From assembly GCF_036226405.1 (NCBI RefSeq), contig NZ_CP108464.1, forward strand, positions 2,542,001-2,606,000: a stretch of DNA of 64,000 bases, in the 5' to 3' direction. Positions 33,601 to 42,984 of this stretch are shown one piece after another. The DNA comes from Streptomyces sp. NBC_01260 (lineage in GTDB: Bacteria > Actinomycetota > Actinomycetes > Streptomycetales > Streptomycetaceae). A model generated the notes under the pieces. That model searched no databases. It saw only the letters and a program-made list of their open reading frames with translations, and was not told the origin of the DNA. How positions within the stretch are numbered: position 1 is the stretch's first letter; every line of letters begins with the position of its first letter. The translations under genes were made by a program, and so were the position numbers.

Positions 33601-35225
33601 AGGACGGCGTGAACGGCGTCGCGCTCGGCGTCTTCATCTTCTTCTTCCTGGCCGTCACGGTCGTCGGCTTCATGGCAGCCCGGTGGCGCAAGGCCGAGAA
33701 CGAGGCCAGCCTCGACGAATGGGGCCTGGGCGGACGGTCGTTCGGCACCTGGGTCACCTGGTTCCTGCTCGGCGGCGACCTCTACACCGCGTACACCTTC
33801 GTCGCCGTACCCGCGGCTGTCTACGCGGCCGGCGCGGCCGGCTTCTTCGCGGTCCCCTACACCATCCTGGTGTACCCGCTGATCTTCACCTTCCTGCCGC
33901 GTCTGTGGTCGGTGTCGCACAAGCACGGCTACGTCACCACCTCGGACTTCGTCCGCGGCCGGTTCGGCTCCAAGGGGCTCTCGCTCGCCGTCGCCGTCAC
34001 CGGCATCCTCGCCACCATGCCGTACATCGCGCTCCAACTCGTCGGCATCCAGGCGGTGCTCGACGTGATGGGCGTCGGCGGCGGGGAGAACACCCACTGG
34101 TTCATCAAGGACCTGCCGCTGCTGATCGCGTTCGCGGTGCTCGCCGCGTACACGTACTCCTCGGGCCTGCGCGCGCCCGCGCTGATCGCGTTCGTCAAGG
34201 ACGGGCTGATCTACCTCGTCATCGCCGTGGCGATCATCTACATCCCGATCAAGCTCGGCGGCTTCGACGACATCTTCGCCGCCGCCCAGGAGAAGTTCGC
34301 GGGCCCGCCGGGAGGCAAGCCGACCGGCGCGCTCGCACCCGGCGTGAACGGCCAGTGGGGTTACGCCACACTGGCGTTGGGCTCGGCGCTGGCGCTCTTC
34401 ATGTACCCGCACTCGATCACGGCGACGCTCTCCAGCCGCAGCCGCAACGTGATCCGCCGCAACACCACGATCCTGCCGCTGTACTCGCTGATGCTGGGAC
34501 TGCTCGCGCTGCTCGGCTTCATGGCGATCGCCGCCGGGGTCAAGGTGGACAACGGCCAGCTGGCGATCCCGCAGCTCTTCGAGGACATGTTCCCCGACTG
34601 GTTCGCGGGGGTGGCCTTCGCCGCCATCGGCATCGGCGCACTGGTCCCCGCGGCGATCATGTCGATCGCGGCGGCGAACCTGTTCACCCGGAACATCTAC
34701 AAGGACTTCCTGAAGCCCGACGCGACCCCCGCGCAGGAGACCAGGGTCTCCAAGCTGGTGTCGCTGCTGGTGAAGGTCGGCGCGCTCGCCTTCGTCCTCA
34801 CCATGGACAAGACGGTCGCGATCAACTTCCAGCTGCTCGGCGGGATCTGGATCCTCCAGACGATGCCGTCCCTGGTCGGCGGCCTGTTCACCCGGTGGTT
34901 CCACCGCTGGGCCCTCCTCGCGGGCTGGGCGGTCGGCATGGTCTACGGCACGGCCGCCGCCTACGGGGTCGCCAGCCCCACCCAGGCGCACTTCGGCGGC
35001 TCGTCCAAGGAGATCCCGGGCATCGGTGAGATCGGCTACATCGGCCTGACGGCGTTCGTGCTGAACGTCGTGGTCACCGTCGTCCTCACCTTCGTCCTGA
35101 ACGCCGTGAAGGCGCCCGCCGGGGTCGACGAGACCTCTCCCGACGACTACACCGCGGACGCGGGCGACCCGGGCGTGAAGGCGGAGCTCCCGCCGGCCAC
35201 GGCCGGGGCGCCGGGCGGTCACTGA
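33597..35225 (+). CDS. Sodium:solute symporter (SSS family, MctP-like)
   Basis: A 542-residue transporter with about 13 membrane segments. Early markers: SLDEWGLGGRSFGTWVTWFLLGGDLYTAYTF (the family's substrate/Na+ helix 1) and KHGYVTTSDFVRGRFGSKGL. FMYPHSITATLSSRSRNVIR and AIGIGALVPAAIMSIAAANLFTRNIYKDF are typical SSS signatures. Paired with DUF3311 as in the monocarboxylate transporter MctP group, so pyruvate, acetate or similar acids are possible substrates; not provable here. The putative dre at 33177 would tie it to amino-sugar state. Confidence 0.9.
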   Translation: MKDGVNGVALGVFIFFFLAVTVVGFMAARWRKAENEASLDEWGLGGRSFGTWVTWFLLGGDLYTAYTFVAVPAAVYAAGAAGFFAVPYTILVYPLIFTFLPRLWSVSHKHGYVTTSDFVRGRFGSKGLSLAVAVTGILATMPYIALQLVGIQAVLDVMGVGGGENTHWFIKDLPLLIAFAVLAAYTYSSGLRAPALIAFVKDGLIYLVIAVAIIYIPIKLGGFDDIFAAAQEKFAGPPGGKPTGALAPGVNGQWGYATLALGSALALFMYPHSITATLSSRSRNVIRRNTTILPLYSLMLGLLALLGFMAIAAGVKVDNGQLAIPQLFEDMFPDWFAGVAFAAIGIGALVPAAIMSIAAANLFTRNIYKDFLKPDATPAQETRVSKLVSLLVKVGALAFVLTMDKTVAINFQLLGGIWILQTMPSLVGGLFTRWFHRWALLAGWAVGMVYGTAAAYGVASPTQAHFGGSSKEIPGIGEIGYIGLTAFVLNVVVTVVLTFVLNAVKAPAGVDETSPDDYTADAGDPGVKAELPPATAGAPGGH

Positions 35226-35369
35226 CCGCGGAGCACCCGCGCGGGACGTACGGGCCGTCGCATCCTCCCTCCGGAAGGCGCGGCGGCCCTTCCGCGTGCC
35301 GGACGCGGGGACCGGGCGTGCCCGGCAATTCCCGCGACCGGGCCCGCGGCGTGCGGCAGACTTCCGCGC

Positions 35370-35882
35370 ATGGACATAACGATCAGGCCGGTCGAGCCGG
35401 CCGAGCACGCGGTCCTCGGCCAGATCACCGCCGAGGCCTATCTCGGCGACGGGCTGCTGGACTTCGGCGCCGACGATCCGTATCTGGTGCAGCTGCGGGA
35501 CGTCGCCCGGCGGGCCGCCGAGGCCGAGGTGCTCGTCGCGGCGGACGCGCGGGGGCGGGTGCTGGGCGGCGTGACGTACGCCCCGCCGGGGAACCGGTGG
35601 GCGGACATCGCGGCCGCGGACGAGGCCGAGTTCCGGATGCTCGCGGTCTCCCGCGAGACCCGCGGGGCCGGGGCGGGCGAGGCGCTCGTCCGGGCCTGTA
35701 TCGACCGCGCACGGGCCACCGCGGGGGTCACGGGGATCGCCCTGTCGACGCAGCCGGCCATGCACGGCGCCCATAGGATCTACGGGCGCCTCGGCTTCGT
35801 GCGGACCCCCGAAAGGGACTGGTATCCCATCGACGGGCTCTCGCTGCTGACGTACCGCCTGGACCTCCCGCCGAAGTCATGA
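35370..35882 (+). CDS. GNAT-family N-acetyltransferase
   Basis: A 170-residue acetyl-CoA-dependent N-acetyltransferase. Motif A, the pyrophosphate-binding loop, reads RMLAVSRETRGAGAGEALV (R-x-x-G-x-G/A pattern), followed by ALSTQPAMHGAHRIYGRLGF, the motif B tyrosine region. Acceptor unknown. Stand-alone gene with ATG at 35370; the nrd regulatory region begins right after it. Confidence 0.88.
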   Translation: MDITIRPVEPAEHAVLGQITAEAYLGDGLLDFGADDPYLVQLRDVARRAAEAEVLVAADARGRVLGGVTYAPPGNRWADIAAADEAEFRMLAVSRETRGAGAGEALVRACIDRARATAGVTGIALSTQPAMHGAHRIYGRLGFVRTPERDWYPIDGLSLLTYRLDLPPKS

Positions 35883-35904
35883 CATCCCGCCGTTAGGTGG
35901 CGCG

Positions 35905-35952
35905 ACACAACATATGGGGGCTGCCGCATCCGACTGCCCCCACATGTATGCT
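35905..35952 (+). promoter_or_regulatory. Probable tandem NrdR boxes and promoter for nrdAB
   Basis: Two 16-base elements, ACACAACATATGGGGG (35905-35920) and a weaker one at 35937-35952 (ACATGTAT core), have cores 32 bases apart, three helical turns. The pattern agrees with NrdR boxes (acaCwAtATaTwGtgt) described for streptomycete RNR operons. TATGCT at 35947-35952 can be the -10 element, so the second box overlaps the promoter. The second box matches only partly. Confidence 0.5.
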
Positions 35953-35954
35953 CG

Positions 35955-36075
35955 TGCTCGCTGTCGCCGCAGGGAAATCCGGTGCGAATCCGGAACTGTC
36001 CCGCAACGGTGTGTTCGGTGCGCTTTTGTGCACCCGTGAGTCCGAGGACCTGCCGACAGCGCATCCGGCTCGACC
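35955..36075 (+). ncRNA. Cobalamin (B12) riboswitch controlling nrdAB
   Basis: An adenosylcobalamin riboswitch. The core GGGAAATCCGGTGCGAATCC (from 35972) with GGAACTGTCCCGCAAC is the conserved P3-P6 region, and GAGTCCGAGGACCTGCCGAC (36038-36057) is the B12 box. It is placed 140-260 bases upstream of nrdA. In S. coelicolor the class Ia nrdABS operon is turned off by vitamin B12, since the B12-dependent class II enzyme NrdJ then suffices. Exact ends of the aptamer are approximate. Confidence 0.93.
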
Positions 36076-36213
36076 GATCCGGATGCCCAGACGTCCGGGC
36101 CTCGTGGATGGGCCGGTGGACGCCGCACGGAGTGCTGCCCCGCCCAGGGCCCGGCTCCGCCCGGCTGCCCCCGTTCCCCCGCCGGCCCAGAGCCGAGCGA
36201 GGGAGAGCACCAC

Positions 36214-38637
36214 GTGACCATCGCGCCAGCCGATCCGGTTTCAGCGGCCGAGTCCGAAGCAGCCGATTTCGGAACGGACCGGTCCGCAGCACCCGCGAAG
36301 GACGGACCGGGAACCGCGTTGCTGCGGACCCTCACCGACCTCACCGCGGATCTGCCCGACACCGACCCCGGACGCGTCGCCGGCGCCGCACTGCGCGGCC
36401 GCAACGCCCGGTCGGACGAGGCCGAGCTGCGCTCGCTGGCCACCGAGGCCGCCGCGGGCCTGATCTCCGAGGACCCCGCCTACTCCCGGCTCGCCGCCCG
36501 CCTCCTCACCCGCACCATCGCGGACGAGGCGGCCGGGCAGGGCGCGACGTCCTTCTCCGCGTCGGTCTCCGTCGGACACCGCGAGGGTCTGATCGCGGAG
36601 CGCACCGCCGAGTTCGTGACGCTCCACGCGGCCGCTCTCGACGCGCTGGTGGCACAGGCCCTCGCCGACGGCGCCGACGACCGCTTCGGCTACTTCGGGC
36701 TGCGCACCCTGCACAGCCGCTATCTGCTGCGCCACCCGCTCACCCGCCAGGTCGTCGAGACCCCGCAGCACTTCATGCTGCGCGTCGCCGCCGGGCTCGC
36801 CGAGGACAACTCCGAGCGCGCCCTGGACGAGGTCGCCGCGCTGTACCGGCTGATGAGCCGGCTGGACTACCTGCCCTCCTCCCCCACGCTCTTCAACTCC
36901 GGCACCCGGCACCCGCAGATGTCCTCCTGCTATCTGCTGGACTCGCCGCTGGACGAGCTGGACTCGATCTACGACCGCTACCACCAGGTGGCGCGGCTGT
37001 CCAAGCACGCGGGCGGCATCGGCCTCTCGTACTCCCGTATCCGCGCCCGCGGTTCGCTGATCCGGGGCACCAACGGGCACTCCAACGGCATCGTGCCGTT
37101 CCTGAAGACGCTGGACGCCTCCGTCGCCGCGGTGAACCAGGGCGGCCGGCGCAAGGGCGCGGCCGCGGTCTACCTGGAGACCTGGCACGCGGACATCGAG
37201 GAGTTCCTGGAGCTGCGCGACAACACCGGTGAGGACCAGCGGCGCACGCACAACCTCAACCTGGCGCACTGGATCCCGGACGAGTTCATGCGCCGGGTCG
37301 ACGCGGACGGCACCTGGTCGCTGTTCTCCCCGGCCGACGTGCCCGAACTGGTCGACCTGTGGGGCGACGCGTTCGACGCCGCGTACCGGGCGGCCGAGGC
37401 CAAGGGCCTGGCCCGCAAGACGATGCCGGCCCGTGAGCTGTACGGCCGGATGATGCGGACGCTCGCGCAGACCGGCCAGGGCTGGATGACGTTCAAGGAC
37501 GCCTCCAACCGGACCGCGAACCAGACCGCCGAGCCCGGTCGCGTCGTGCACTCCTCGAACCTGTGCACGGAGATCCTCGAAGTCACCGACGACGGCGAGA
37601 CGGCCGTGTGCAACCTGGGTTCGGTCAACCTCGGCGCGTTCGTCGCCGACGGCACCATCGACTGGGAGCGTCTGGACGCCACCGTCCGTACCGCCGTGAC
37701 CTTCCTCGACCGGGTCGTCGACATCAACTTCTACCCGACCGAGCAGGCGGGCCGCTCCAACGCCCGCTGGCGGCCGGTGGGCCTGGGCGCGATGGGCCTT
37801 CAGGACGTCTTCTTCCAGCTGCGCCTGCCGTTCGACTCAGCCGAGGCACGGGCCCTGTCGACGAAGATCTCCGAGCGGATCATGCTCGCCGCGTACGAGG
37901 CGTCCTGCGACCTCGCCGAGCGGTCGGGTCCGCTCCCCGCCTGGTCCGAGACGCGGGCCGCCCGCGGTGTGCTGCACCCGGACCACTACGACACCGAGCT
38001 GAACTGGCCGGAGCGCTGGGACGCGCTGCGCGCCCGGGTCGCGACGACGGGCATGCGCAATTCGCTGCTGCTCGCCATCGCGCCGACGGCGACGATCGCC
38101 TCGATCGCGGGCGTCTACGAGTGCATCGAGCCGCAGGTATCCAACCTCTTCAAGCGCGAGACGCTCAGCGGTGAGTTCCTCCAGGTCAACGCCTACCTCG
38201 TCGACGAGCTGAAGAAGCTCGGCGTGTGGGACGCGCGGTCCCGTGAGGCGCTGCGCGAGGCGAGCGGTTCGGTGCAGGGCTTCGCCTGGATCCCGGAGGA
38301 CGTGCGGGCGCTGTACCGCACGGCGTGGGAGATCCCGCAGCGCGGACTGATCGACATGGCGGCGGCCCGTACGCCGTTCCTCGACCAGAGCCAGTCGCTG
38401 AACCTGTTCCTGGAGACGCCGACGATCGGCAAGCTCTCCTCGATGTACGCGTACGCCTGGAAGCAGGGGCTGAAGACGACGTACTACCTGCGCTCGCGCC
38501 CGGCGACCCGGATCGCCCGTGCCGCGTCCGGCCAGACCGCCGCCGCCCCCATTCCCGTACAGCAGGCGGCCGCGCCCGACGCGGACGCGATCGCCTGCTC
38601 CCTGGAAAACCCCGAGTCCTGCGAGGCCTGCCAGTAA
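36214..38637 (+). CDS. nrdA: Class Ia ribonucleotide reductase alpha subunit
   Basis: An 807-residue catalytic subunit that reduces ribonucleotides to dNTP precursors. Active-site cysteines are seen in MSSCYLLDSPLDEL, in SSNLCTEILEV (the thiyl radical Cys) and in CNLGSVNLG. C-terminal shuttle cysteines end the protein, CEACQ. NAxR-type substrate loop: ARSNARWRPVGLGAMGLQD. I see no canonical VxKRxG ATP-cone in the first 100 residues, so activity control may be weak or unlike E. coli. Start GTG 36214; TAATG overlap with nrdB. Off under B12 by the riboswitch. Confidence 0.94.
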   Translation: MTIAPADPVSAAESEAADFGTDRSAAPAKDGPGTALLRTLTDLTADLPDTDPGRVAGAALRGRNARSDEAELRSLATEAAAGLISEDPAYSRLAARLLTRTIADEAAGQGATSFSASVSVGHREGLIAERTAEFVTLHAAALDALVAQALADGADDRFGYFGLRTLHSRYLLRHPLTRQVVETPQHFMLRVAAGLAEDNSERALDEVAALYRLMSRLDYLPSSPTLFNSGTRHPQMSSCYLLDSPLDELDSIYDRYHQVARLSKHAGGIGLSYSRIRARGSLIRGTNGHSNGIVPFLKTLDASVAAVNQGGRRKGAAAVYLETWHADIEEFLELRDNTGEDQRRTHNLNLAHWIPDEFMRRVDADGTWSLFSPADVPELVDLWGDAFDAAYRAAEAKGLARKTMPARELYGRMMRTLAQTGQGWMTFKDASNRTANQTAEPGRVVHSSNLCTEILEVTDDGETAVCNLGSVNLGAFVADGTIDWERLDATVRTAVTFLDRVVDINFYPTEQAGRSNARWRPVGLGAMGLQDVFFQLRLPFDSAEARALSTKISERIMLAAYEASCDLAERSGPLPAWSETRAARGVLHPDHYDTELNWPERWDALRARVATTGMRNSLLLAIAPTATIASIAGVYECIEPQVSNLFKRETLSGEFLQVNAYLVDELKKLGVWDARSREALREASGSVQGFAWIPEDVRALYRTAWEIPQRGLIDMAAARTPFLDQSQSLNLFLETPTIGKLSSMYAYAWKQGLKTTYYLRSRPATRIARAASGQTAAAPIPVQQAAAPDADAIACSLENPESCEACQ

Positions 38638-39653
38638 TGAGCTCCAACGAGACCAAGAACCTGCTCGACCCGGGCTTCGAACTGACCCTGCGGCCCATGC
38701 GCTACCCGGACTTCTACGAGCGCTACCGGGACGCGATCAAGAACACCTGGACGGTGGAGGAGGTCGACCTCCACTCCGACGTCTCCGACCTCGCCAAGCT
38801 GTCGCCGGGCGAGCAGCACATGATCGGCCGGCTCGTCGCGTTCTTCGCGACCGGCGACTCGATCGTCTCCAACAACCTCGTGCTGACGCTGTACAAGCAC
38901 ATCAACTCCCCCGAGGCGCGGCTGTACCTGTCGCGGCAGCTCTTCGAGGAGGCCGTGCACGTCCAGTTCTATCTGACGCTGCTCGACACCTATCTGCCCG
39001 ATCCGGACGACCGGGCGGCCGCGTTCGACGCGGTCGAGGAGATCCCCTCGATCCGTGAGAAGGCGCAGTTCTGCTTCAAGTGGATGGACTCGGTCGAGAA
39101 GATCGACCGGCTGGAGACCAAGGCCGACCGCCGCCGTTTCCTGCTGAACCTGATCTGCTTCGCGGCGTGCATCGAGGGGCTGTTCTTCTACGGCGCGTTC
39201 GCGTACGTCTACTGGTTCCGCTCGCGCGGCCTGCTGCACGGCCTCGCCACCGGGACGAACTGGGTCTTCCGTGACGAGACCATGCACATGAGCTTCGCCT
39301 TCGAGGTCGTGGACACCGTCCGCAAGGAGGAGCCGGAGCTCTTCGACGACGCCCTCCAGCAGCAGGTCACCGACATGCTGAAGGAGGCCGTCGAGGCGGA
39401 GCTCCAGTTCGGCCGCGACCTGTGCGGTGAGGGCCTGCCGGGCATGAACACCGAGTCGATGCGCGAGTACCTGGAGTGTGTCGCCGACCAGCGGCTCGCC
39501 CGGCTGGGTTTCCCCGCGGTGTACGGATCGCAGAACCCGTTCTCGTTCATGGAGCTCCAGGGCGTCCAGGAGCTGACGAACTTCTTCGAGCGCCGCCCGT
39601 CGGCGTATCAGGTGGCGGTCGAGGGCACGGTCGGCTTCGACGACGAGTTCTAG
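38637..39653 (+). CDS. nrdB: Class Ia ribonucleotide reductase beta subunit
   Basis: A 338-residue diiron protein that generates the tyrosyl radical. The FEEAVHVQFY segment gives ligand Glu, ligand His and, four residues later, the radical Tyr, in the same spacing as E. coli E115/H118/Y122. FRDETMHMSFAF supplies another Glu/His ligand pair. The C-terminus ends VGFDDEF, an acidic tail likely to dock on NrdA. ATG at 38637 overlaps the nrdA stop by one base. Convergent with a small membrane protein whose stop shares the CTAG at 39650-39653. Confidence 0.95.
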   Translation: MSSNETKNLLDPGFELTLRPMRYPDFYERYRDAIKNTWTVEEVDLHSDVSDLAKLSPGEQHMIGRLVAFFATGDSIVSNNLVLTLYKHINSPEARLYLSRQLFEEAVHVQFYLTLLDTYLPDPDDRAAAFDAVEEIPSIREKAQFCFKWMDSVEKIDRLETKADRRRFLLNLICFAACIEGLFFYGAFAYVYWFRSRGLLHGLATGTNWVFRDETMHMSFAFEVVDTVRKEEPELFDDALQQQVTDMLKEAVEAELQFGRDLCGEGLPGMNTESMREYLECVADQRLARLGFPAVYGSQNPFSFMELQGVQELTNFFERRPSAYQVAVEGTVGFDDEF

Positions 39654-39862
39654 ATCCTCGCCCAGCTCCTGACGTACGGACGCCGTGCGGCCTTCACCGG
39701 CCGCGCGGCGTCCGCCGTTCGCGGCGGGTCGGCTCTCCGGCCCCGTTCCGCCTCCCGGAGCTCGCGGTCGATGCGGCGCTCGCGGGCGATCCCGATCAGC
39801 GCCGGGAGCAGGACGAGTGCGAAAACAGCGGATATACCCAGGAGGTTCAGGAATGTGTTCAT
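39650..39862 (-). CDS. Small single-pass membrane protein, hypothetical
   Basis: A 70-residue protein: one hydrophobic helix (LLGISAVFALVLLPALIGIA, residues 7-26) then a highly charged Arg/Glu/Asp segment and basic tail ending VRSWARI. No recognisable family. It lies convergent to nrdB and divergent from nrdS; its stop TAG and nrdB's TAG are read from the two strands of the same CTAG. Codon third positions are GC-rich, supporting real coding. Confidence 0.6.
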   Translation of the reverse strand: MNTFLNLLGISAVFALVLLPALIGIARERRIDRELREAERGRRADPPRTADAARPVKAARRPYVRSWARI

Positions 39863-39943
39863 GCCTCTACTGTCGTCCGGTCGAGCAGAATCCGTCAGTG
39901 GCAGGACTGTCATAAGACATCGAATTCCTGCCACACTGGGGAG

Positions 39944-40918
39944 ATGCTGAAGAATGTCGCCGCCCTGCTCCTCGACGAGGTCCACCCCTTCGAACTCGGC
40001 GTGCTCTGCGAGGTGTTCGGGCTCGACCGCAGCGACGAGGGCCTGCCGGTGCACGACTTCGCGGTGGTCTCCGCCGAGGGCCCCGTGCTGCAGACCCACG
40101 CCGGGTTCACCATCAGCACCCCGTACGGGCTCGACCGGCTGGAGGAGGCCGACCTCATCGCCGTACCGGCCGGCAGCCACTTCATGGACCGGGAGTACCC
40201 CGAGGAGGTCCTGGACGCCCTGCGCCGGGCCGTGGACCGCGGTGCCCGGGTACTGAGCGTCTGCTCGGGGGCGTACGTGCTGGGCGCGGCCGGACTGCTG
40301 GACGGCCGCCGCTGCACCACGCACTGGCGGCACTCCGACGAGCTGGCCCGCCGCTTCCCGCGGGCCGTCGTCGAGCCGGACGTGCTGTACGTGGACGAGG
40401 GCTCCGTCATCACCTCGGCCGGCACGGCCGCGGGGATCGACGCCTGTCTGCACCTGGTCCGCCAGGCCTACGGACCCGCCGCCGCCAACACCATCGCCCG
40501 CCGCATGGTGGTGCCGCCGCACCGCGACGGCGGGCAGGCCCAGTACATCCAGCGGCCGCTGCCCCGCGACCGCTGCGACACGGTCGGCGACACCCTCGCC
40601 TGGATGGAGCGGCACCTCGACCGGGAGATGACCGTCGAACAGCTGGCCGCCCAGGCGCACATGTCGCCGCGCACCTTCGCCCGGCGCTTCCAGCAGGAGA
40701 CGGGCACCACGCCGTACCGCTGGCTGTTGCGCCAGCGGGTGCTGCTGGCGCAGCATCTCCTGGAGACATCGGATGAAACGATGGACACCATCGCCGGGCA
40801 GACCGGCTTCGGTAACGCTGCCGCGCTGCGCCATCAGTTCGTACGTTCGTTGGGCACCACGCCACATGCGTACCGGCGGACCTTCCGGGGCCCTTCCGCC
40901 ATCACCGAAGTCGCCTGA
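39944..40918 (+). CDS. nrdS: AraC-family regulator with DJ-1/PfpI domain (NrdS)
   Basis: A 324-residue regulator. N-terminal GATase1/DJ-1-like domain (residues 1-180, with the nucleophile-elbow-like VLSVCSGAYVLGAAGLLDG) and C-terminal double helix-turn-helix of AraC type (about 225-315: MTVEQLAAQAHMSPRTFARR; DTIAGQTGFGNAAALRHQFVR). It follows nrdAB as in the S. coelicolor nrdABS operon, whose third gene encodes NrdS, an AraC-like protein. Here 290 bases separate it from nrdB and a small opposite-strand gene lies between, so it may have its own promoter. Target genes unknown. Confidence 0.85.
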   Translation: MLKNVAALLLDEVHPFELGVLCEVFGLDRSDEGLPVHDFAVVSAEGPVLQTHAGFTISTPYGLDRLEEADLIAVPAGSHFMDREYPEEVLDALRRAVDRGARVLSVCSGAYVLGAAGLLDGRRCTTHWRHSDELARRFPRAVVEPDVLYVDEGSVITSAGTAAGIDACLHLVRQAYGPAAANTIARRMVVPPHRDGGQAQYIQRPLPRDRCDTVGDTLAWMERHLDREMTVEQLAAQAHMSPRTFARRFQQETGTTPYRWLLRQRVLLAQHLLETSDETMDTIAGQTGFGNAAALRHQFVRSLGTTPHAYRRTFRGPSAITEVA

Positions 40919-41009
40919 TCCTCCATGGAGACGACCTCCGATCATTCGTCCAACGGTTTCCCTCACCTGTCCATGGACCGGGCCCCGGCGAGGCACCAGG
41001 GTCTGACGC

Positions 41010-42932
41010 ATGGACATCCGGATGGCAAGACGAAGGACCATCGGAGCCGTGGTGGCCGCGCTCGCCGCCGCTCTGCTGCCCTGGCAGAGCGCCGCGGCGG
41101 TGGACGGAGCCGCGGCGGCGCCTGGGCCCGAGGTGCTGCCCTCGCTGCGGCAGTGGCAGCCCGGTGAGGGGGAGTTCACCCTCACCGACCGGGCCAGGAT
41201 CGTGCTGGACGGGGTGCGGGAGCAGCGCACCAGCGCCGACGCGAAGAGGTTCGCGGGTGAGCTGAACGGGCACCCCTCGGTGTCGCGGGGCCGGTCCACC
41301 GCCCGGTCCGGGGATATCGTGCTGCGCCAGGACGCCTCCCTGAGGGGGTCGTTGGGCGCGGAGGGCTACCGGCTCGAAGTCGGCGACCGGATCACGGTCA
41401 CCGCCGCGACCTCCACGGGGGTGTTCTACGGTTCGCGCACCGTGCTCCAGCTGCTGAACGACGACGGCCGCGCGGCACGGGGCTCGGCGACCGATGTGCC
41501 CGCGTACCGCGAGCGCGGGGTCGGGGTCTGCGCCTGCTACATCAACGTCTCGCTCCCGTGGTTCGAGCGGCTGATGAAGGACATGGCCTCCCAGAAGCTC
41601 AACCAGCTCTGGATCGAGGCGAAGGTCAGGAGCGACACCGACCCGGAGTCGGCGTTCTGGGGCTACTACACCAAGCCGCAGATCCGCACCCTGGCCGCGA
41701 TGGCGAAGAAGTACCACATCGACCTGGTGCCGGAGATCAACTCCCCCGGCCACATGGACACCTACCTGGAGAACCACCCGGAGCTCCAGCTCAAGGACAA
41801 GGACGGCGTCGCCTCGCCGCCCCGGCTGGACATCTCACGGCCCGAGGCGCTGACGTACTACACGTCCCTGGTGGACGAGGCCCTGAAGGTGTGGGACACC
41901 CGCACCTGGCACATGGGCGCCGATGAGTACATGATCGGCTCCTCGTATCCGGACTACCCGCAGCTGCAGACCGCCGCGACCGCGAAGTTCGGCGCGTCGG
42001 CCACCCCCGACGATCTCTTCGTCGACTTCATCAACCAGGTCAACGCGCAGGTGAAGGCCGGCGGCCGGTCGCTGCGGATCTGGAACGACGGGCTGGTCGG
42101 CCACAACGGCATCGTGCCGCTGGACCGCGACATCGCTGTCGAGCACTGGCTGGGCGGCGGCGCCATCCAGCAGCCGTCCGAGCTGCTGGCCGAGGGCCGT
42201 CCGGTGATGAACTCCGCGTACTCCCTCTACCTGGTGCGCGGCGGCTACACGACGCAGACCCAGAAGCTGTACGAGAGCGACTGGACGCCCCTGCGCTTCG
42301 AGGGCCAGACGCTGCCCGCCACCGCGGCGAACCTGACCGGCGCGAAGATCAGCCTGTGGCCCGACAGCGCGGCGGCCGAGACCGAGAACGAGGTCGAGGC
42401 GAAGGTCTTCATGCCGCTGCGCTTCATCGCACAGGCCACCTGGGGCGGCCCGAAGCCCAGTGGGACGTACGCCGGTTTCGAGGCCCTGGCCCGTCGGATC
42501 GGTCACGCGCCCGGCTGGGAGAACACCGACCGCACCCCGCTCGCCGACGGCACCTACCGGCTGACGGCCGGCGCGAAAGCGCTCGCGCCCGGCGCGGACT
42601 CCGGGGTGTCCCTGACCCGGGGCCGGGCGGCCTCCTGGACGCTGACGGCGACCGCCGACGGGTACTACACCGTCCGCTCCGCGGAGAACGGCCTGTGCCT
42701 GGACGCGGTGCGCGGGAAGAAGTACCTGGGCGCCCCGCTGGAGGTGGGGGCCGAGCTGTCGCTCGGGGCCTGCTCGGCGGGCGCGCGCACCCAGCGCTGG
42801 CAGCTGGACGCCGGGACCGGCGCACTGGTCCTGCGCAACGCCGTCTCGCAGCTGCGGCTGACGGAGCGGGCCGCGGACGGAGCCGCGGTGCAGACGACGG
42901 GCGGGACGCGCCTGACGGCGAAGTCCGCCTGA
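41010..42932 (+). CDS. Secreted GH20 beta-N-acetylhexosaminidase with C-terminal lectin-like domain
   Basis: A 640-residue secreted enzyme. Signal peptide: MARRRTIGAVVAALAAALLP... cleaved near SAAA. GH20b N-terminal domain at about 50-165; catalytic barrel at 168-500 with LVPEINSPGHMDTYL and the Asp305-Glu306 pair in HMGADEYMIGSS (GH20 substrate-assisted catalysis; usual form HxGGDE, here Gly-Ala). Residues about 515-640 resemble a ricin-type/RICIN sugar-binding fold (YYTVRSAENGLCLDAV; QRWQLD). Would cut GlcNAc from chitin oligomers or glycans outside the cell, feeding the DasABC system. No dre box found upstream. Confidence 0.9.
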   Translation: MDIRMARRRTIGAVVAALAAALLPWQSAAAVDGAAAAPGPEVLPSLRQWQPGEGEFTLTDRARIVLDGVREQRTSADAKRFAGELNGHPSVSRGRSTARSGDIVLRQDASLRGSLGAEGYRLEVGDRITVTAATSTGVFYGSRTVLQLLNDDGRAARGSATDVPAYRERGVGVCACYINVSLPWFERLMKDMASQKLNQLWIEAKVRSDTDPESAFWGYYTKPQIRTLAAMAKKYHIDLVPEINSPGHMDTYLENHPELQLKDKDGVASPPRLDISRPEALTYYTSLVDEALKVWDTRTWHMGADEYMIGSSYPDYPQLQTAATAKFGASATPDDLFVDFINQVNAQVKAGGRSLRIWNDGLVGHNGIVPLDRDIAVEHWLGGGAIQQPSELLAEGRPVMNSAYSLYLVRGGYTTQTQKLYESDWTPLRFEGQTLPATAANLTGAKISLWPDSAAAETENEVEAKVFMPLRFIAQATWGGPKPSGTYAGFEALARRIGHAPGWENTDRTPLADGTYRLTAGAKALAPGADSGVSLTRGRAASWTLTATADGYYTVRSAENGLCLDAVRGKKYLGAPLEVGAELSLGACSAGARTQRWQLDAGTGALVLRNAVSQLRLTERAADGAAVQTTGGTRLTAKSA

Positions 42933-42940
42933 CGCGCGAC

Positions 42941-42971
42941 TGTGGGGCCCGCCGGTGCGGCGGGCCCCACA
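42941..42971. terminator. Bidirectional terminator between GH20 and M15 genes
   Basis: A perfect 13-bp stem, TGTGGGGCCCGCC with GGCGGGCCCCACA, and a 5-base loop, nine bases past the GH20 stop and 14 bases past the convergent peptidase stop. Confidence 0.92.
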
Positions 42972-42984
42972 CGTGTGCCGGAGG

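Noticed and set aside
33492..35774. A 760-codon frame antisense to the symporter and GNAT genes
   Set aside because: Shadow of the SSS symporter; the same composition bias and no recognisable fold.
41010..42932. DasR box upstream of the GH20 gene
   Set aside because: The 90 bases before it contain only TCCATGGA palindromes; nothing resembles TGGTC...GACCA.
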